Assembly: GCA_023398955.1 (NCBI GenBank)
Contig: JAEWRL010000211.1
Location: 1 to 22,020, forward strand
Source: Pseudomonadota bacterium
GTDB lineage: Bacteria > Myxococcota_A > Polyangia > Polyangiales > Polyangiaceae
DNA length: 22,020 nucleotides
Reading direction: 5' to 3'
Numbering within the stretch: position 1 is the first letter of the stretch; the number at the start of each line of letters is the position of its first letter. The translations under genes were made by a program, and so were the position numbers. Shown in pieces: positions 1 to 7,324 of this stretch. Below the pieces are notes generated by a model. The model did not search any database. It had not been told where the DNA came from and worked only from the letters and a program-made list of their open reading frames with translations.

Positions 1-47
1 GCGCGAGTGCCCCCGCGCTGGTGAGCAGGGCAACCATTGCACCCATG

Positions 48-392
48 CTATTCACCGCGACCCAGCCGAAACATAGTCCATACCTGCTGGCTCGTTGTAC
101 TCGGCGTTGTAAGCTCATTTAAGTAGCCGAAGTAACCTGCGTTCGTTGGACGGAACCATAAGCCAATATCGTTGACGCGTGAATCTACCTCAGCAGCATG
201 CCACCCCAGCACCGCTCGAAGGGCCCGATGGCGCTGGTCGCAAGGCAGGTCGACCAGATTGCACCCGTCTTCGAAGTGCCTTCGGACCGCGAATCGGTTG
301 CCAAGCCTCGGCAAAGTGTCGTAAGCCTTCAGCATCTGAGAAGCGAGCTGCACAATGTGGACCGACTCCCATCCGCGCTCTCCACTCGTCAT
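48..392 (-). CDS. Hypothetical protein, 114 aa, possibly real
   Basis: I do not recognise this protein. From the ATG at 392 it would be 114 aa, with a balanced composition (FEDGCNLVDLPCDQRH, NDIGLWFRPTNAGYFGYLNE) that is not the Arg/Pro/Ala-rich look of shadow ORFs in GC-rich DNA. By hand count about 63% of its codons end in G or C. That is lower than the neighbouring genes, which fits either recent acquisition or spurious translation. It has no signal peptide or membrane segment. Its ATG lies inside the CATG that also holds the start of the divergent lipoprotein gene, so one of the two starts is probably misplaced; a downstream GTG or ATG (MLKAYDTLP) is possible. No clear Shine-Dalgarno sequence was found. 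Confidence 0.4.
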   Translation of the reverse strand: MTSGERGWESVHIVQLASQMLKAYDTLPRLGNRFAVRRHFEDGCNLVDLPCDQRHRALRAVLGWHAAEVDSRVNDIGLWFRPTNAGYFGYLNELTTPSTTSQQVWTMFRLGRGE

Positions 393-1092
393 GCCCTTGG
401 CTCGGCTGCTGCTAGCGTGCAGCGCCATTGGTTGTGGATCTAGCGAACCCGTCTCTGCGGGCTCTACGACCACCATCTCCAGCTACTGCCGAGATCAGGC
501 GGTCATTGTCTGCCAAACCCTCGCGCCGTGTTGCGGAATGGACCCCTCCGACTGTGTCGCTACCCTGGAGTCGACCTGCCTCGAGCAGGCGAGCCACTGG
601 GAGGCGGAGGGAATGGATTTTGACCCAGGTGCCGCCGAGGCCTGCTTGGACGGCACCGCCCACTTCTACGACGGCTGCTCCGTGCGCAGCGCTGATGAAA
701 CCGAGTACCAGCTGGCGCAGGCTCGCTGTCTGGCGGTGTTCGCGGGCAGCCTCCCCCTTGGCGCCGAGTGCTCGAAGGACCTAGCGTGTCGAAGCACCGA
801 CGAAAGCAATGCCGTATGCGTCGAGCGCAACGATACCTCTCGTTGTGAATCGAGCATCCCCGCAGAACCAGGAGCGTCGTGTCGCGATCCAGCGAGTCGG
901 TGCTCTGCAGGCTTCTACTGCTCGCGCACCGACGCAACCTGCCAGCCGCAGAAGTTGCTCGGCACGGCGTGTAAAAAGGCCGAGGAGTGTCGATCCTTGA
1001 TGTGCGAGGAGTCAGGATGCTGGCAGCCCTCGCTCGAGGAGACCTGCGAGCGGTTGGCACCTTCTTCGGGGCTTGGAGTGGCGCAGGATTGA
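391..1092 (+). CDS. Cys-rich secreted lipoprotein of myxobacterial type
   Basis: This encodes a 233-aa protein of unknown function, probably anchored by lipid to a membrane. The start at 391 gives a compact signal peptide MPLARLLLACSAIGC, with C15 in an SAIGC lipobox. An in-frame ATG at 355 would only add a polar extension. The rest contains many cysteines in spaced motifs (YCRDQ, CCGMDPSDC, GAECSKDLAC, CSAGFYC, EECRSLMC), typical of extracytoplasmic disulfide-bonded modules. Myxobacterial genomes carry many Cys-rich lipoproteins of this style, mostly without known function. It stands alone: its start overlaps that of the leftward gene, and it is followed by repeats and gene relics. Confidence 0.75.
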   Translation: MPLARLLLACSAIGCGSSEPVSAGSTTTISSYCRDQAVIVCQTLAPCCGMDPSDCVATLESTCLEQASHWEAEGMDFDPGAAEACLDGTAHFYDGCSVRSADETEYQLAQARCLAVFAGSLPLGAECSKDLACRSTDESNAVCVERNDTSRCESSIPAEPGASCRDPASRCSAGFYCSRTDATCQPQKLLGTACKKAEECRSLMCEESGCWQPSLEETCERLAPSSGLGVAQD

Positions 1093-1129
1093 AACTCGGA
1101 CGGCTGCCAGCTGCGCTGCACCGTTCCAG

Positions 1130-1500
1130 TCGCCGTGGCAGCCAAGTGACTCCCGGCAGCCCTGGGACGCCTCGCCGGGGCATCTGGAAGCTCCCGGGAG
1201 CCCCCGCGAAGCCATCGCGAGGCTCGGGAATCGACTCTGACCCCCTTCGCGACGCCACCGCGAGGCGAGCCGACGAGCCCTCCGGAGCCCTCCGCGCCCC
1301 TCCGCCAGGCGATCGGGGACGGTCCGAGTGCCCTCACAACGCCTCCGCGAGGCGGCTCGAGGGCAGCGCGACCCCCTCCGCCTCGCCGCTCCGAGGCTCC
1401 CAAGGGTCGATCGCGACGCCTCGTAGCAGCGCGCGAATCGAGCTTCAGGTCGATCCGCGAGCCATCGTGTGGCGTGCGCGTCGATCTGAGGAGCCCTCCA
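1130..1500. repeat. Degenerate tandem array, about nine ~43-bp units with a palindromic core
   Basis: Units begin near 1130, 1166, 1208, 1251, 1296, 1338, 1380, 1415 and 1459, at spacings of about 35-45 bp. The core is close to GACGCCTCCGCGAGGC, in which GCCTC and GAGGC form a short palindrome, and it is followed by a variable half rich in CTCGG and CCCTCCGC. The best copies are at 1208 (GAAGCCATCGCGAGGC), 1251 (GACGCCACCGCGAGGC) and 1338 (AACGCCTCCGCGAGGC). The unit at 1459 matches the one at 1208 across most of its length, including TCGA and CTGA. The period is not a multiple of three, and the ORFs that cross it are Arg/Pro/Ser-rich, so it is unlikely to be coding. Confidence 0.6.
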
Positions 1501-1630
1501 AGCTCGGGTCAGCAAGCCGACGGCCGCGGCGTACTTGAAGAAGCTCGAGGAGGCGCGGCTCGTCACCGAGTACACCGGGCGGCACCGCAACAGGGTGTAC
1601 CTCGCCAGCGAGCTCCTTCGAGCCATCCAC
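1490..1630 (+). pseudogene. Relic of a Fic-family protein C-terminus (winged-helix part)
   Basis: After an in-frame TGA at 1487-1489, this frame reads SKPTAAAYLKKLEEARLV and then TEYTGRHRNRVYLASELLRA. Members of the Fic (AMPylase-like) family typically end in a winged-helix segment of this kind, with S-KPTA, L--LEEAG-L, TGR-RNR-Y and a final helix. No Fic catalytic motif (HPFxxGNGR) or N-terminal region was seen upstream; the ~43-bp repeats sit there instead. Downstream of 1630 the frame continues into unrelated sequence. This is therefore probably a truncated, non-functional remnant. The identification rests on about 45 residues. Confidence 0.55.
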
Positions 1631-1847
1631 TCGCCCGCGGGCAGATCTTCGACGGGGCAGGCATGTCGCCCCTGGCTAACCCGTCGTACCGTCTTGACGC
1701 GTGAAGCCATCGAACGGCAGGGCTTCATTGCACAGGACCACGTCCTTGGCGCTCAGCCCCCGCAGCGGCGACATTGGAAACTTGCACCAACAGGGGGAGC
1801 TGATGGGCCCCTGTTCCCAGGCGCGCCCTCTGTTTCACCATCGACCG

Positions 1848-3683
1848 ATGCGCAGCTCGCTCTCCCTCGGCGTTGCCATTGGATTCGTGTTCTCCGCCGT
1901 GGCCTGCGGCTCGGACTCACCGGGGGGCTCCCCATCGGACGGTGGGAGGAGCGCGGCCGAAGCCTTCGGGGGCAGCGGTGGCGGCCCGCTGAGCGGTACT
2001 GGCGGAGCCTCGGTCGACGCGAGCGGCGGTGCACCCCTCGGAGGGAGCACCTCGGTCAGCGGCAGCGGAGGGGTTGTCAACGGAAGCACCGGCGGCGCCG
2101 CGCCAGGCAGCAGTGGTGGCGTCCCGGCCAGCGGCGGCGCGGCCATGAGCGGCGGCAGTGGTGGCGACCCGCTCCAGTCCACGGGCGGCGCTCCTGAGAG
2201 CGGCACCGGGGGTGCGTCGATCGGTGGCAGCGGCGGCGGCGCCGCCGAGAGCCACAGCGGCGGCAGCGCGGCGGGCGGGGACGAGGGAGCCCTGACGGGA
2301 GGCAGCGCGGGATCCGCCGCGGGGGGCGCCGGCGGGGACGGAGCCGCCGGTCAAGGGACGGGCGGGGAGTCCGTCCCGCCGCTCTACGTCACCTCGGGTC
2401 CAGACGAGTACTGGAACTCCGAGGCTCCCGTCACGGTGCTGACGAGCGGGGTGGCGGACCTCGTCGTCGACCCCGCAGCGACGTATCAAGAGTGGGATGG
2501 TTTCGGGGGGACCTTCAATGAGATGGGTTGGGATGCCCTGTCGGCCGTAAGCTCCGAGATATCCCAGGCGATGACGCTCCTCTTCGGCGACGATTACGCG
2601 AACTTCGTTTACGGGCGAGTGCCCATGGGAGCCAGCGACTACGCGATGAGCTGGTACACCTATGCAGAGACGCCCAACGACTTCGCGATGGAGAACTTCT
2701 CCATCGCTCGCGATCGGGAGATGCTGATCCCTTACATCAGGGCGGCGCTCGATGTCGAGCCGAACCTTCGCCTCTGGGGCAGCCCATGGGTCGTTCCTGA
2801 CTGGATGAAGGATGGCATGGCCCTGAAGAGCGATCCGCAGACCCTCGAGGCACATGCCCTCTACTTCGCCAAGTTCGTGGAGGAGTATGCCAACGAAGGC
2901 CTCACGATCGAAGCCGTCCATCCACAGAACGAACCGGGATACGCGCGGGTGCGCTGGCCACAGTCCGTCCTCGCCGGCTACTTCAAGAGCTACCTGGGCC
3001 CGAAGTTCGTCGAGCGCGGCCTCACCACCGAGATTTGGTGCGGCACCATGTCCCACCCGGACGACGCGAACATCGCGCTGGCCGTCGCGGAAGACCCAGA
3101 GGCCATGCAGTACGTGACCGGCTTTGGGCTGCAGTGGAACCATGAGGACACAGTGGCCCTGCTGGCGCCAGCGGGTCGAGTGATGCAGACCGAGCACCGC
3201 TGCGGCAACTATGACTTCGAAGCGAAATACTGGGACCAAAGCCGCTACAGCTCGACGATGCCGCAGAACGATCACCTCTACGGTGAGGAGAGCTGGCGCC
3301 TGATTCGCGACTGGATCGTCGGGGGCGTCAACTCCTACCTCGCCTGGAACATGGTGCTCGACACCCAGGGGCGCAGCCTCGATGGTTGGCCGCAGAACGC
3401 GCTGCTCGTCGTGGACCGGGCGGAGCGGCGCCTCATCGTCACGCCGGCGTACTACGCCTTCCGTCACTTCTCTCAGTACATCACCCCGGGGGCCACGCGA
3501 ATCGGCATTAGCGGCAGCGAGGACGCCGTCGCCTTCAGCAACCCAGACGGCAGCGTCGTCGTGAACCTCTACAACGGTAGCGCTTCGCAGCAGACGAAGA
3601 CGATCGAGGTGAGCGAAGGGCTCTATCAGCTGGACATCCCTGCCCACGGCTGGGCCACCCTGCGCGCCGGCGCCAGCGGATGA
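1848..3683 (+). CDS. Glycoside hydrolase family 30 lipoprotein
   Basis: This is probably a secreted, lipid-anchored endo-acting glycosidase of clan GH-A, hydrolysing a xylan- or beta-glucan-type polymer outside the cell. The start at 1848 gives MRSSLSLGVAIGFVFSAVAC with C20 in the lipobox; the frame is open further upstream, but only this ATG begins a signal peptide. Residues about 22-175 are a Gly/Ser/Ala-rich linker. The catalytic domain (about 176-611) shows QEWDGFGGTFNEM, then HPQNEP with acid/base E362, and MQTEHRCG with nucleophile E449. It ends in a beta-sandwich-like tail (VAFSNPDGSVVVNLYN). GH30 includes glucosylceramidases, xylanases, glucuronoxylanases and beta-1,6-glucanases, and I cannot fix the subfamily. 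The gene converges on the esterase gene, 25 bp away. No clear Shine-Dalgarno sequence precedes 1848. Confidence 0.88.
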   Translation: MRSSLSLGVAIGFVFSAVACGSDSPGGSPSDGGRSAAEAFGGSGGGPLSGTGGASVDASGGAPLGGSTSVSGSGGVVNGSTGGAAPGSSGGVPASGGAAMSGGSGGDPLQSTGGAPESGTGGASIGGSGGGAAESHSGGSAAGGDEGALTGGSAGSAAGGAGGDGAAGQGTGGESVPPLYVTSGPDEYWNSEAPVTVLTSGVADLVVDPAATYQEWDGFGGTFNEMGWDALSAVSSEISQAMTLLFGDDYANFVYGRVPMGASDYAMSWYTYAETPNDFAMENFSIARDREMLIPYIRAALDVEPNLRLWGSPWVVPDWMKDGMALKSDPQTLEAHALYFAKFVEEYANEGLTIEAVHPQNEPGYARVRWPQSVLAGYFKSYLGPKFVERGLTTEIWCGTMSHPDDANIALAVAEDPEAMQYVTGFGLQWNHEDTVALLAPAGRVMQTEHRCGNYDFEAKYWDQSRYSSTMPQNDHLYGEESWRLIRDWIVGGVNSYLAWNMVLDTQGRSLDGWPQNALLVVDRAERRLIVTPAYYAFRHFSQYITPGATRIGISGSEDAVAFSNPDGSVVVNLYNGSASQQTKTIEVSEGLYQLDIPAHGWATLRAGASG

Positions 3684-3708
3684 GCCCAGCGAGAGCGACG
3701 CGACGGCC

Positions 3709-4926
3709 CTAGAAGCTCAGGAAGAACTCCGCGATGGCGTCGCTGCCGAAGCTCGGGATACCGTGGGGGCCGTCCCATTCGCACCAGGTCACCTCATAGC
3801 CGGGATCGCAGCCCTCGTACTTCACGCAGGGGCTCGGATCGACGGGCGTCGTTCCAGTCCCGCAGTTGTTCTGCTGCAGGATCTTGTCGAGTGCCGCGCG
3901 CCCGTCCTCGAGGGGGACGACGGTGTCCGACGTGCCGTGCGCACCCCACATGGCGATGGCTGGACCCGTGCCTGAGCAATTGAAGGCGCTGTAGAGCGAC
4001 CCGGCCATGGGCGCAATCGCACGGAACACGTCGCTCAGGTCGCACCCAATCGCGAACGACATCATGCCGCCATAACTGAAGCCGGTGGAGAAGATGCGAT
4101 CGTTGTCCACGCAGTACTTGGACTTGACGTCATCCACCATCGCTTGGGTGAAGGCTATGTCTACCCCGTTCGTATTGGCCCACCCCGCGCCGGCACCTCC
4201 AGCATCCAAGCCTTGGGGCGTCACGAAGATCGCGTTCGGTATCTTCGAGTTGAGCTGGTACATCGTCATGGCCTGATCCGCCGACCCGCCCCAGGGATGG
4301 AACTGGAAGACCACCGGGTGAGGGGTGGACGAGTCGTAGTTCGAGGGGAGCTGCACGTAGTACGTCCGCTCCGTGCCTTCGATGTTCAAGCTGCAGGTGC
4401 TGCCCCTGGTGCCGCAGGGCGACGTTGTGTTCGCCGAGCCGCACCCGGGGGAAGTGCTGCCGCCGCCGCCCGTCCCCGTGGACCCGCCGCCAGCGCCCGC
4501 CGCGCCCCCTGTGTCGCCCGGGTCGCCCCCGTTGCCTGCTGCGCCCCCTGTCTCGCTCCCGTTGCCGCCCATGCCCACCGCGCCGCCCATGCCCACCGCG
4601 CCGCCCGTGCCGCTGCCGCCCATGCCCACCGCGCCGCCCGTACCGCTCACGGTGCCGCCCATGCCCACCGCGCCCCCCGTGCCGCTCGCGTTGCCGCCGG
4701 AACCCACGGCACCGCCCGTACTTTGCCCACCAACACCGCTTCCGACTCCACCGATGGGCGCTCCTCCGCCGAGCGCAGACGCTCCGCCACTGACGCTCGT
4801 GGAACCAGCGTCGGCAAGCGAGCCTCCGCTTCCCTCCCCATTGGAGTCAGAAGAATCGTCGCTGCACGCGAAGGCCACGATCGAACCAACGAGAATTGCT
4901 ATGACGGGGCTTGTGCTCGTGCGCAT
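3709..4926 (-). CDS. Feruloyl/acetylxylan esterase-like alpha/beta-hydrolase lipoprotein
   Basis: This 405-aa protein resembles the LpqC/PHB depolymerase and carbohydrate esterase family 1 group, which removes ferulate or acetate from xylan or cleaves short polyesters. The signal peptide MRTSTSPVIAILVGSIVAFAC places lipid on C21. Residues about 22-160 are a Gly-rich linker with repeated GTGGAVGMGG. The hydrolase domain (about 165-405) has an oxyanion region FQFHPWGG, nucleophile S284 in GFSYGG, D334 in HGTSD and H388 in DGPHG, together a complete triad. An AGGA sequence lies 8 nt before the ATG. The gene lies 126 bp downstream of the GH43 gene on the same strand. That neighbour and the GH30 gene favour a hemicellulose esterase over a PHB depolymerase, but the substrate is an inference. 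Confidence 0.85.
   Translation of the reverse strand: MRTSTSPVIAILVGSIVAFACSDDSSDSNGEGSGGSLADAGSTSVSGGASALGGGAPIGGVGSGVGGQSTGGAVGSGGNASGTGGAVGMGGTVSGTGGAVGMGGSGTGGAVGMGGAVGMGGNGSETGGAAGNGGDPGDTGGAAGAGGGSTGTGGGGSTSPGCGSANTTSPCGTRGSTCSLNIEGTERTYYVQLPSNYDSSTPHPVVFQFHPWGGSADQAMTMYQLNSKIPNAIFVTPQGLDAGGAGAGWANTNGVDIAFTQAMVDDVKSKYCVDNDRIFSTGFSYGGMMSFAIGCDLSDVFRAIAPMAGSLYSAFNCSGTGPAIAMWGAHGTSDTVVPLEDGRAALDKILQQNNCGTGTTPVDPSPCVKYEGCDPGYEVTWCEWDGPHGIPSFGSDAIAEFFLSF
4565..4671 (-). repeat. Four copies of a 17-bp repeat in the esterase linker
   Basis: The 17-mer CCGCCCATGCCCACCGC (plus strand) occurs exactly at 4565, 4583, 4616 and 4655. On the coding (minus) strand the copies encode the GGAVGMGG units of the linker. 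Copies at this identity can slip or recombine, so linker length is likely to vary between strains. Confidence 0.85.
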
Positions 4927-5052
4927 GGGTGAATCCTACGGTCCATGGCGGCGAGGAAGGAGGGACCTTTCTGCCCCCCCCTCACCCAAGCAGTGCCGCA
5001 GAACTCGATCAGACCGCGCCCGCTTCAAGCTCTTCGGATCTTTGCGCCATGG

Positions 5053-7047
5053 CTAGCGGGACCAAGGTCGAGCGCGCCTGCCAGCACGCCAACGTCGGCG
5101 AAGCAGCGCCAACCCGGCAAGGCAGAGCGCTGCCGGTACTGAACCGTTGCGGTGCTTCGTACCCACTCGGCACGAGCAGGAGCTGTCGTCAGAGGAGACC
5201 GAGCTCGAGTCGGCGGGCCCGCTGCCGGCCGAGGCCGCGGAACCCGGTGTGGTGCCCAATTGACCGCCCGCACCTGGGGCTCCGACAATGCCTCCCGCAC
5301 CGTTGCCTTCCGCTAGACCCCCCGTTGTCGAACCATTGGGGGAAGTCGTTCCACCCGTGTGTGCCGTCGCGCCCCCGCTCGTCGAGGAGGTACCCCCCGC
5401 ACTGATGAGGCTGCCGCCGTTCGCTGCGATGGCACCCCCAGCAGCGTTGGCGCTGCCGCCGCTAGCGGGAAACGCGCCACCGGCGCTGTCGCCGGTGCCG
5501 CCGCTCGTCGAGAGGCTGCCGCCAGCGTTGTCGGAACTGCCGCCGCTCCCCGAGGCGGTGCCGCCGTTGCTCGCGCCCGCCGTCCCTTGCGCGGCACCGG
5601 AACCCGCGAGGCCTCCCGTGTCCACACCGGCGCTGCCGCTTGCACCGATGCCCCCCGCTCCTCCTGCGCCCTCTCCTCCGGCTCCCCCGCCGCCGTTCGA
5701 GCCACCCGGACCCGTGAACTTCCACCAGTTGAGCTTGAAGAGCTCGCCGCTGCCGCCCGTGAACCTGAGGAACAGGTCGTGGGTTCCGCTCGCCCCGCTG
5801 ACGGAGCACGTCTTGGTGGTCCAGGACGACGCACCAGAGACGTCACAGGTTCCGAGGAGGGGACCGTTTTGGCTATCGAGGTGGAGCTCGATCTGCGCGC
5901 TGCTGCCGGCCGACGAAACTCGAGCATCGAAGCTCGTCACGCCGTCGCCGAAGTCGACGTCCCTCACCTTGATGTAATCTCCATCATGGATGGACGTGAC
6001 GTTCATTCCAGCGCCTGTGTCGGTGCACACCTCGGTCTTGAGCCCCGACGAGAACGCTATGGTCTCTGCCTCGACCTGCTCGAAGGGGTTCAGGGTGGCA
6101 ATGGCGGATGGCCCCATCTGGGTCATCTCGATCCTCGGGATGCTGCCGTCGTCGCCGTAAGTGAACTCCTCCACGCAAACCGAACGCTTGAAGCCACCGC
6201 CGCCAGGCAGGGCCGCATTGTGGTAGAAGAAATAGGAATGCCCCTCGAAATCGATGACCCCGGGGTGATTGGTGAAGCTCGCCCCAGCGCCCGTCTGTGG
6301 ATCCATGATGTCGCCGCGGTACGTCCACGGCCCCTCCGGACCACTGCTCGTCCCGTAGCTGATCTTCTCTGGAATACCACCAGCCGGGTAGACCATATAG
6401 TAGATGGAGCCCCGCTTATAAAACCACGGCCCCTCCACATAGTCCGTCAATGATACCTGGCTCGGGCTCCCCGAGGTCGATATCATGTCCGGGTTCAGCT
6501 TCACGTGCCAGAGGTTCGGGTTCCCCCAGTACATGTAGGCCTGCCCGTCATCGTCGATGAACACGGTCGGGTCGATGTCACCGGTTCCCGTCGAGACGAG
6601 CGCGCTGCCGATGGCGTCCGTGAAAGGGCCGAGGGGGCTCGTCGAGACGCCCACGCCTATCCTCGCGCCCGTCGAATTGTTCAGCGGCACATAGAGGTAG
6701 AACTTGCCGTCTCGAGCCGCGCCATGGGGTGCCCACGCGTCGCCCGTTCCCCAGCTGAACGTCCTGTAGCTCGCGGGAGAGCCGTGATCCGTCCAGTTGA
6801 CCATGTCGACGGTCGAGTACACCCGCCACTCGTTCATGGTGAAGAAGTCGTTCACCGTGACGTCCTCGTCGTGCGAGGTGTAGAGATACAATCTGCCGTC
6901 GTGCACCATGGGTGCCGGATCGGCCGTGTAGCTGGTCTGCACGATGGGGTTGTCCGCCCAGCAGGGGGCGGGAAGCACGGTGACGAGTCCCAGGGACAAC
7001 GCCCAGACGGCCTTCCGTCCTGGACGCCACCTCGTGTCGATCTGCAT
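5053..7047 (-). CDS. GH43 arabinofuranosidase/xylosidase-type enzyme with CBM6 and MYXO-CTERM-like tail
   Basis: This 664-aa enzyme probably releases arabinose or xylose from arabinoxylan or arabinan at the cell surface. The signal peptide (1-31) ends in CWA. The five-bladed GH43 propeller (about 32-315) shows the catalytic set D43 (TADPAP), D159 (GDIDPTVF) and E205 (VEGPWFYKR). Residues about 323-446 (FEQVEAET to LNWWKF) look like a CBM6 xylan-binding module. A Gly/Ser-rich linker follows to about 620, then CSCR at 624, a hydrophobic stretch (AALCLAGLALL) and an Arg-rich end. This is the layout of a MYXO-CTERM sorting signal, which anchors proteins to the myxobacterial surface. AGAGGA lies 6 nt before the ATG. 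It is the first gene of a leftward pair with the esterase. Exact activity within GH43 is uncertain. Confidence 0.88.
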   Translation of the reverse strand: MQIDTRWRPGRKAVWALSLGLVTVLPAPCWADNPIVQTSYTADPAPMVHDGRLYLYTSHDEDVTVNDFFTMNEWRVYSTVDMVNWTDHGSPASYRTFSWGTGDAWAPHGAARDGKFYLYVPLNNSTGARIGVGVSTSPLGPFTDAIGSALVSTGTGDIDPTVFIDDDGQAYMYWGNPNLWHVKLNPDMISTSGSPSQVSLTDYVEGPWFYKRGSIYYMVYPAGGIPEKISYGTSSGPEGPWTYRGDIMDPQTGAGASFTNHPGVIDFEGHSYFFYHNAALPGGGGFKRSVCVEEFTYGDDGSIPRIEMTQMGPSAIATLNPFEQVEAETIAFSSGLKTEVCTDTGAGMNVTSIHDGDYIKVRDVDFGDGVTSFDARVSSAGSSAQIELHLDSQNGPLLGTCDVSGASSWTTKTCSVSGASGTHDLFLRFTGGSGELFKLNWWKFTGPGGSNGGGGAGGEGAGGAGGIGASGSAGVDTGGLAGSGAAQGTAGASNGGTASGSGGSSDNAGGSLSTSGGTGDSAGGAFPASGGSANAAGGAIAANGGSLISAGGTSSTSGGATAHTGGTTSPNGSTTGGLAEGNGAGGIVGAPGAGGQLGTTPGSAASAGSGPADSSSVSSDDSSCSCRVGTKHRNGSVPAALCLAGLALLRRRWRAGRRARPWSR

Positions 7048-7101
7048 GTTGAGTCCTCTCTCGAGTGGACCTGACAGCGCGCCGTACCAGTTGGCGCTGC
7101 T

Positions 7102-7121
7102 GACCCCACTTGGCGTGGGTC
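7102..7121. promoter_or_regulatory. Imperfect inverted repeat between divergent genes, possible operator
   Basis: GACCCCAC, TTGGC, GTGGGTC forms an inverted repeat with one bulged C, about 55 bp before the GH43 start, in the 277-bp region shared with the rightward 7325 gene. It could be a regulator site or a leader hairpin. No function is shown by the sequence alone. Confidence 0.25.
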
Positions 7122-7324
7122 GTCACTCGATGATCCGGATTGTCTGGACAGGGGTGGAGTTGTGACGGAGGCGGCAAGAAAAGTGACGAGGCCGCCAACA
7201 AAGGCTCACCCGGGGAGGCTCGATGGCCGACGGGCTCGCCACGCGGCGACGCGGCGCAGCGCCCCGCGACGCGACTTGGCGCGGCACCTCGGGCGGCTTC
7301 GTGCTTCGATTGTCTCCGAGACCA

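Noticed and set aside
987..1538. Open frame of 183 codons across the repeat array
   Set aside because: Its product is Arg/Ser/Pro-rich and changes character with each ~43-bp unit, as expected for non-coding GC-rich DNA, and it has no recognisable domain.
1917..3647. Very long leftward frame opposite the GH30 gene (576 codons)
   Set aside because: It mirrors the GH30 coding frame, where GC-biased third positions suppress stops on the other strand. The GH30 reading has intact catalytic motifs.
3684..3708. Terminator between the convergent GH30 and esterase genes
   Set aside because: The 25-bp gap contains no stem of useful length and no T-tract.
5359..6453. Rightward frame (364 codons) opposite the GH43 gene
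   Set aside because: Its composition is Arg/Ala-rich with no motifs, while the GH43 catalytic residues and CBM6 lie on the other strand.
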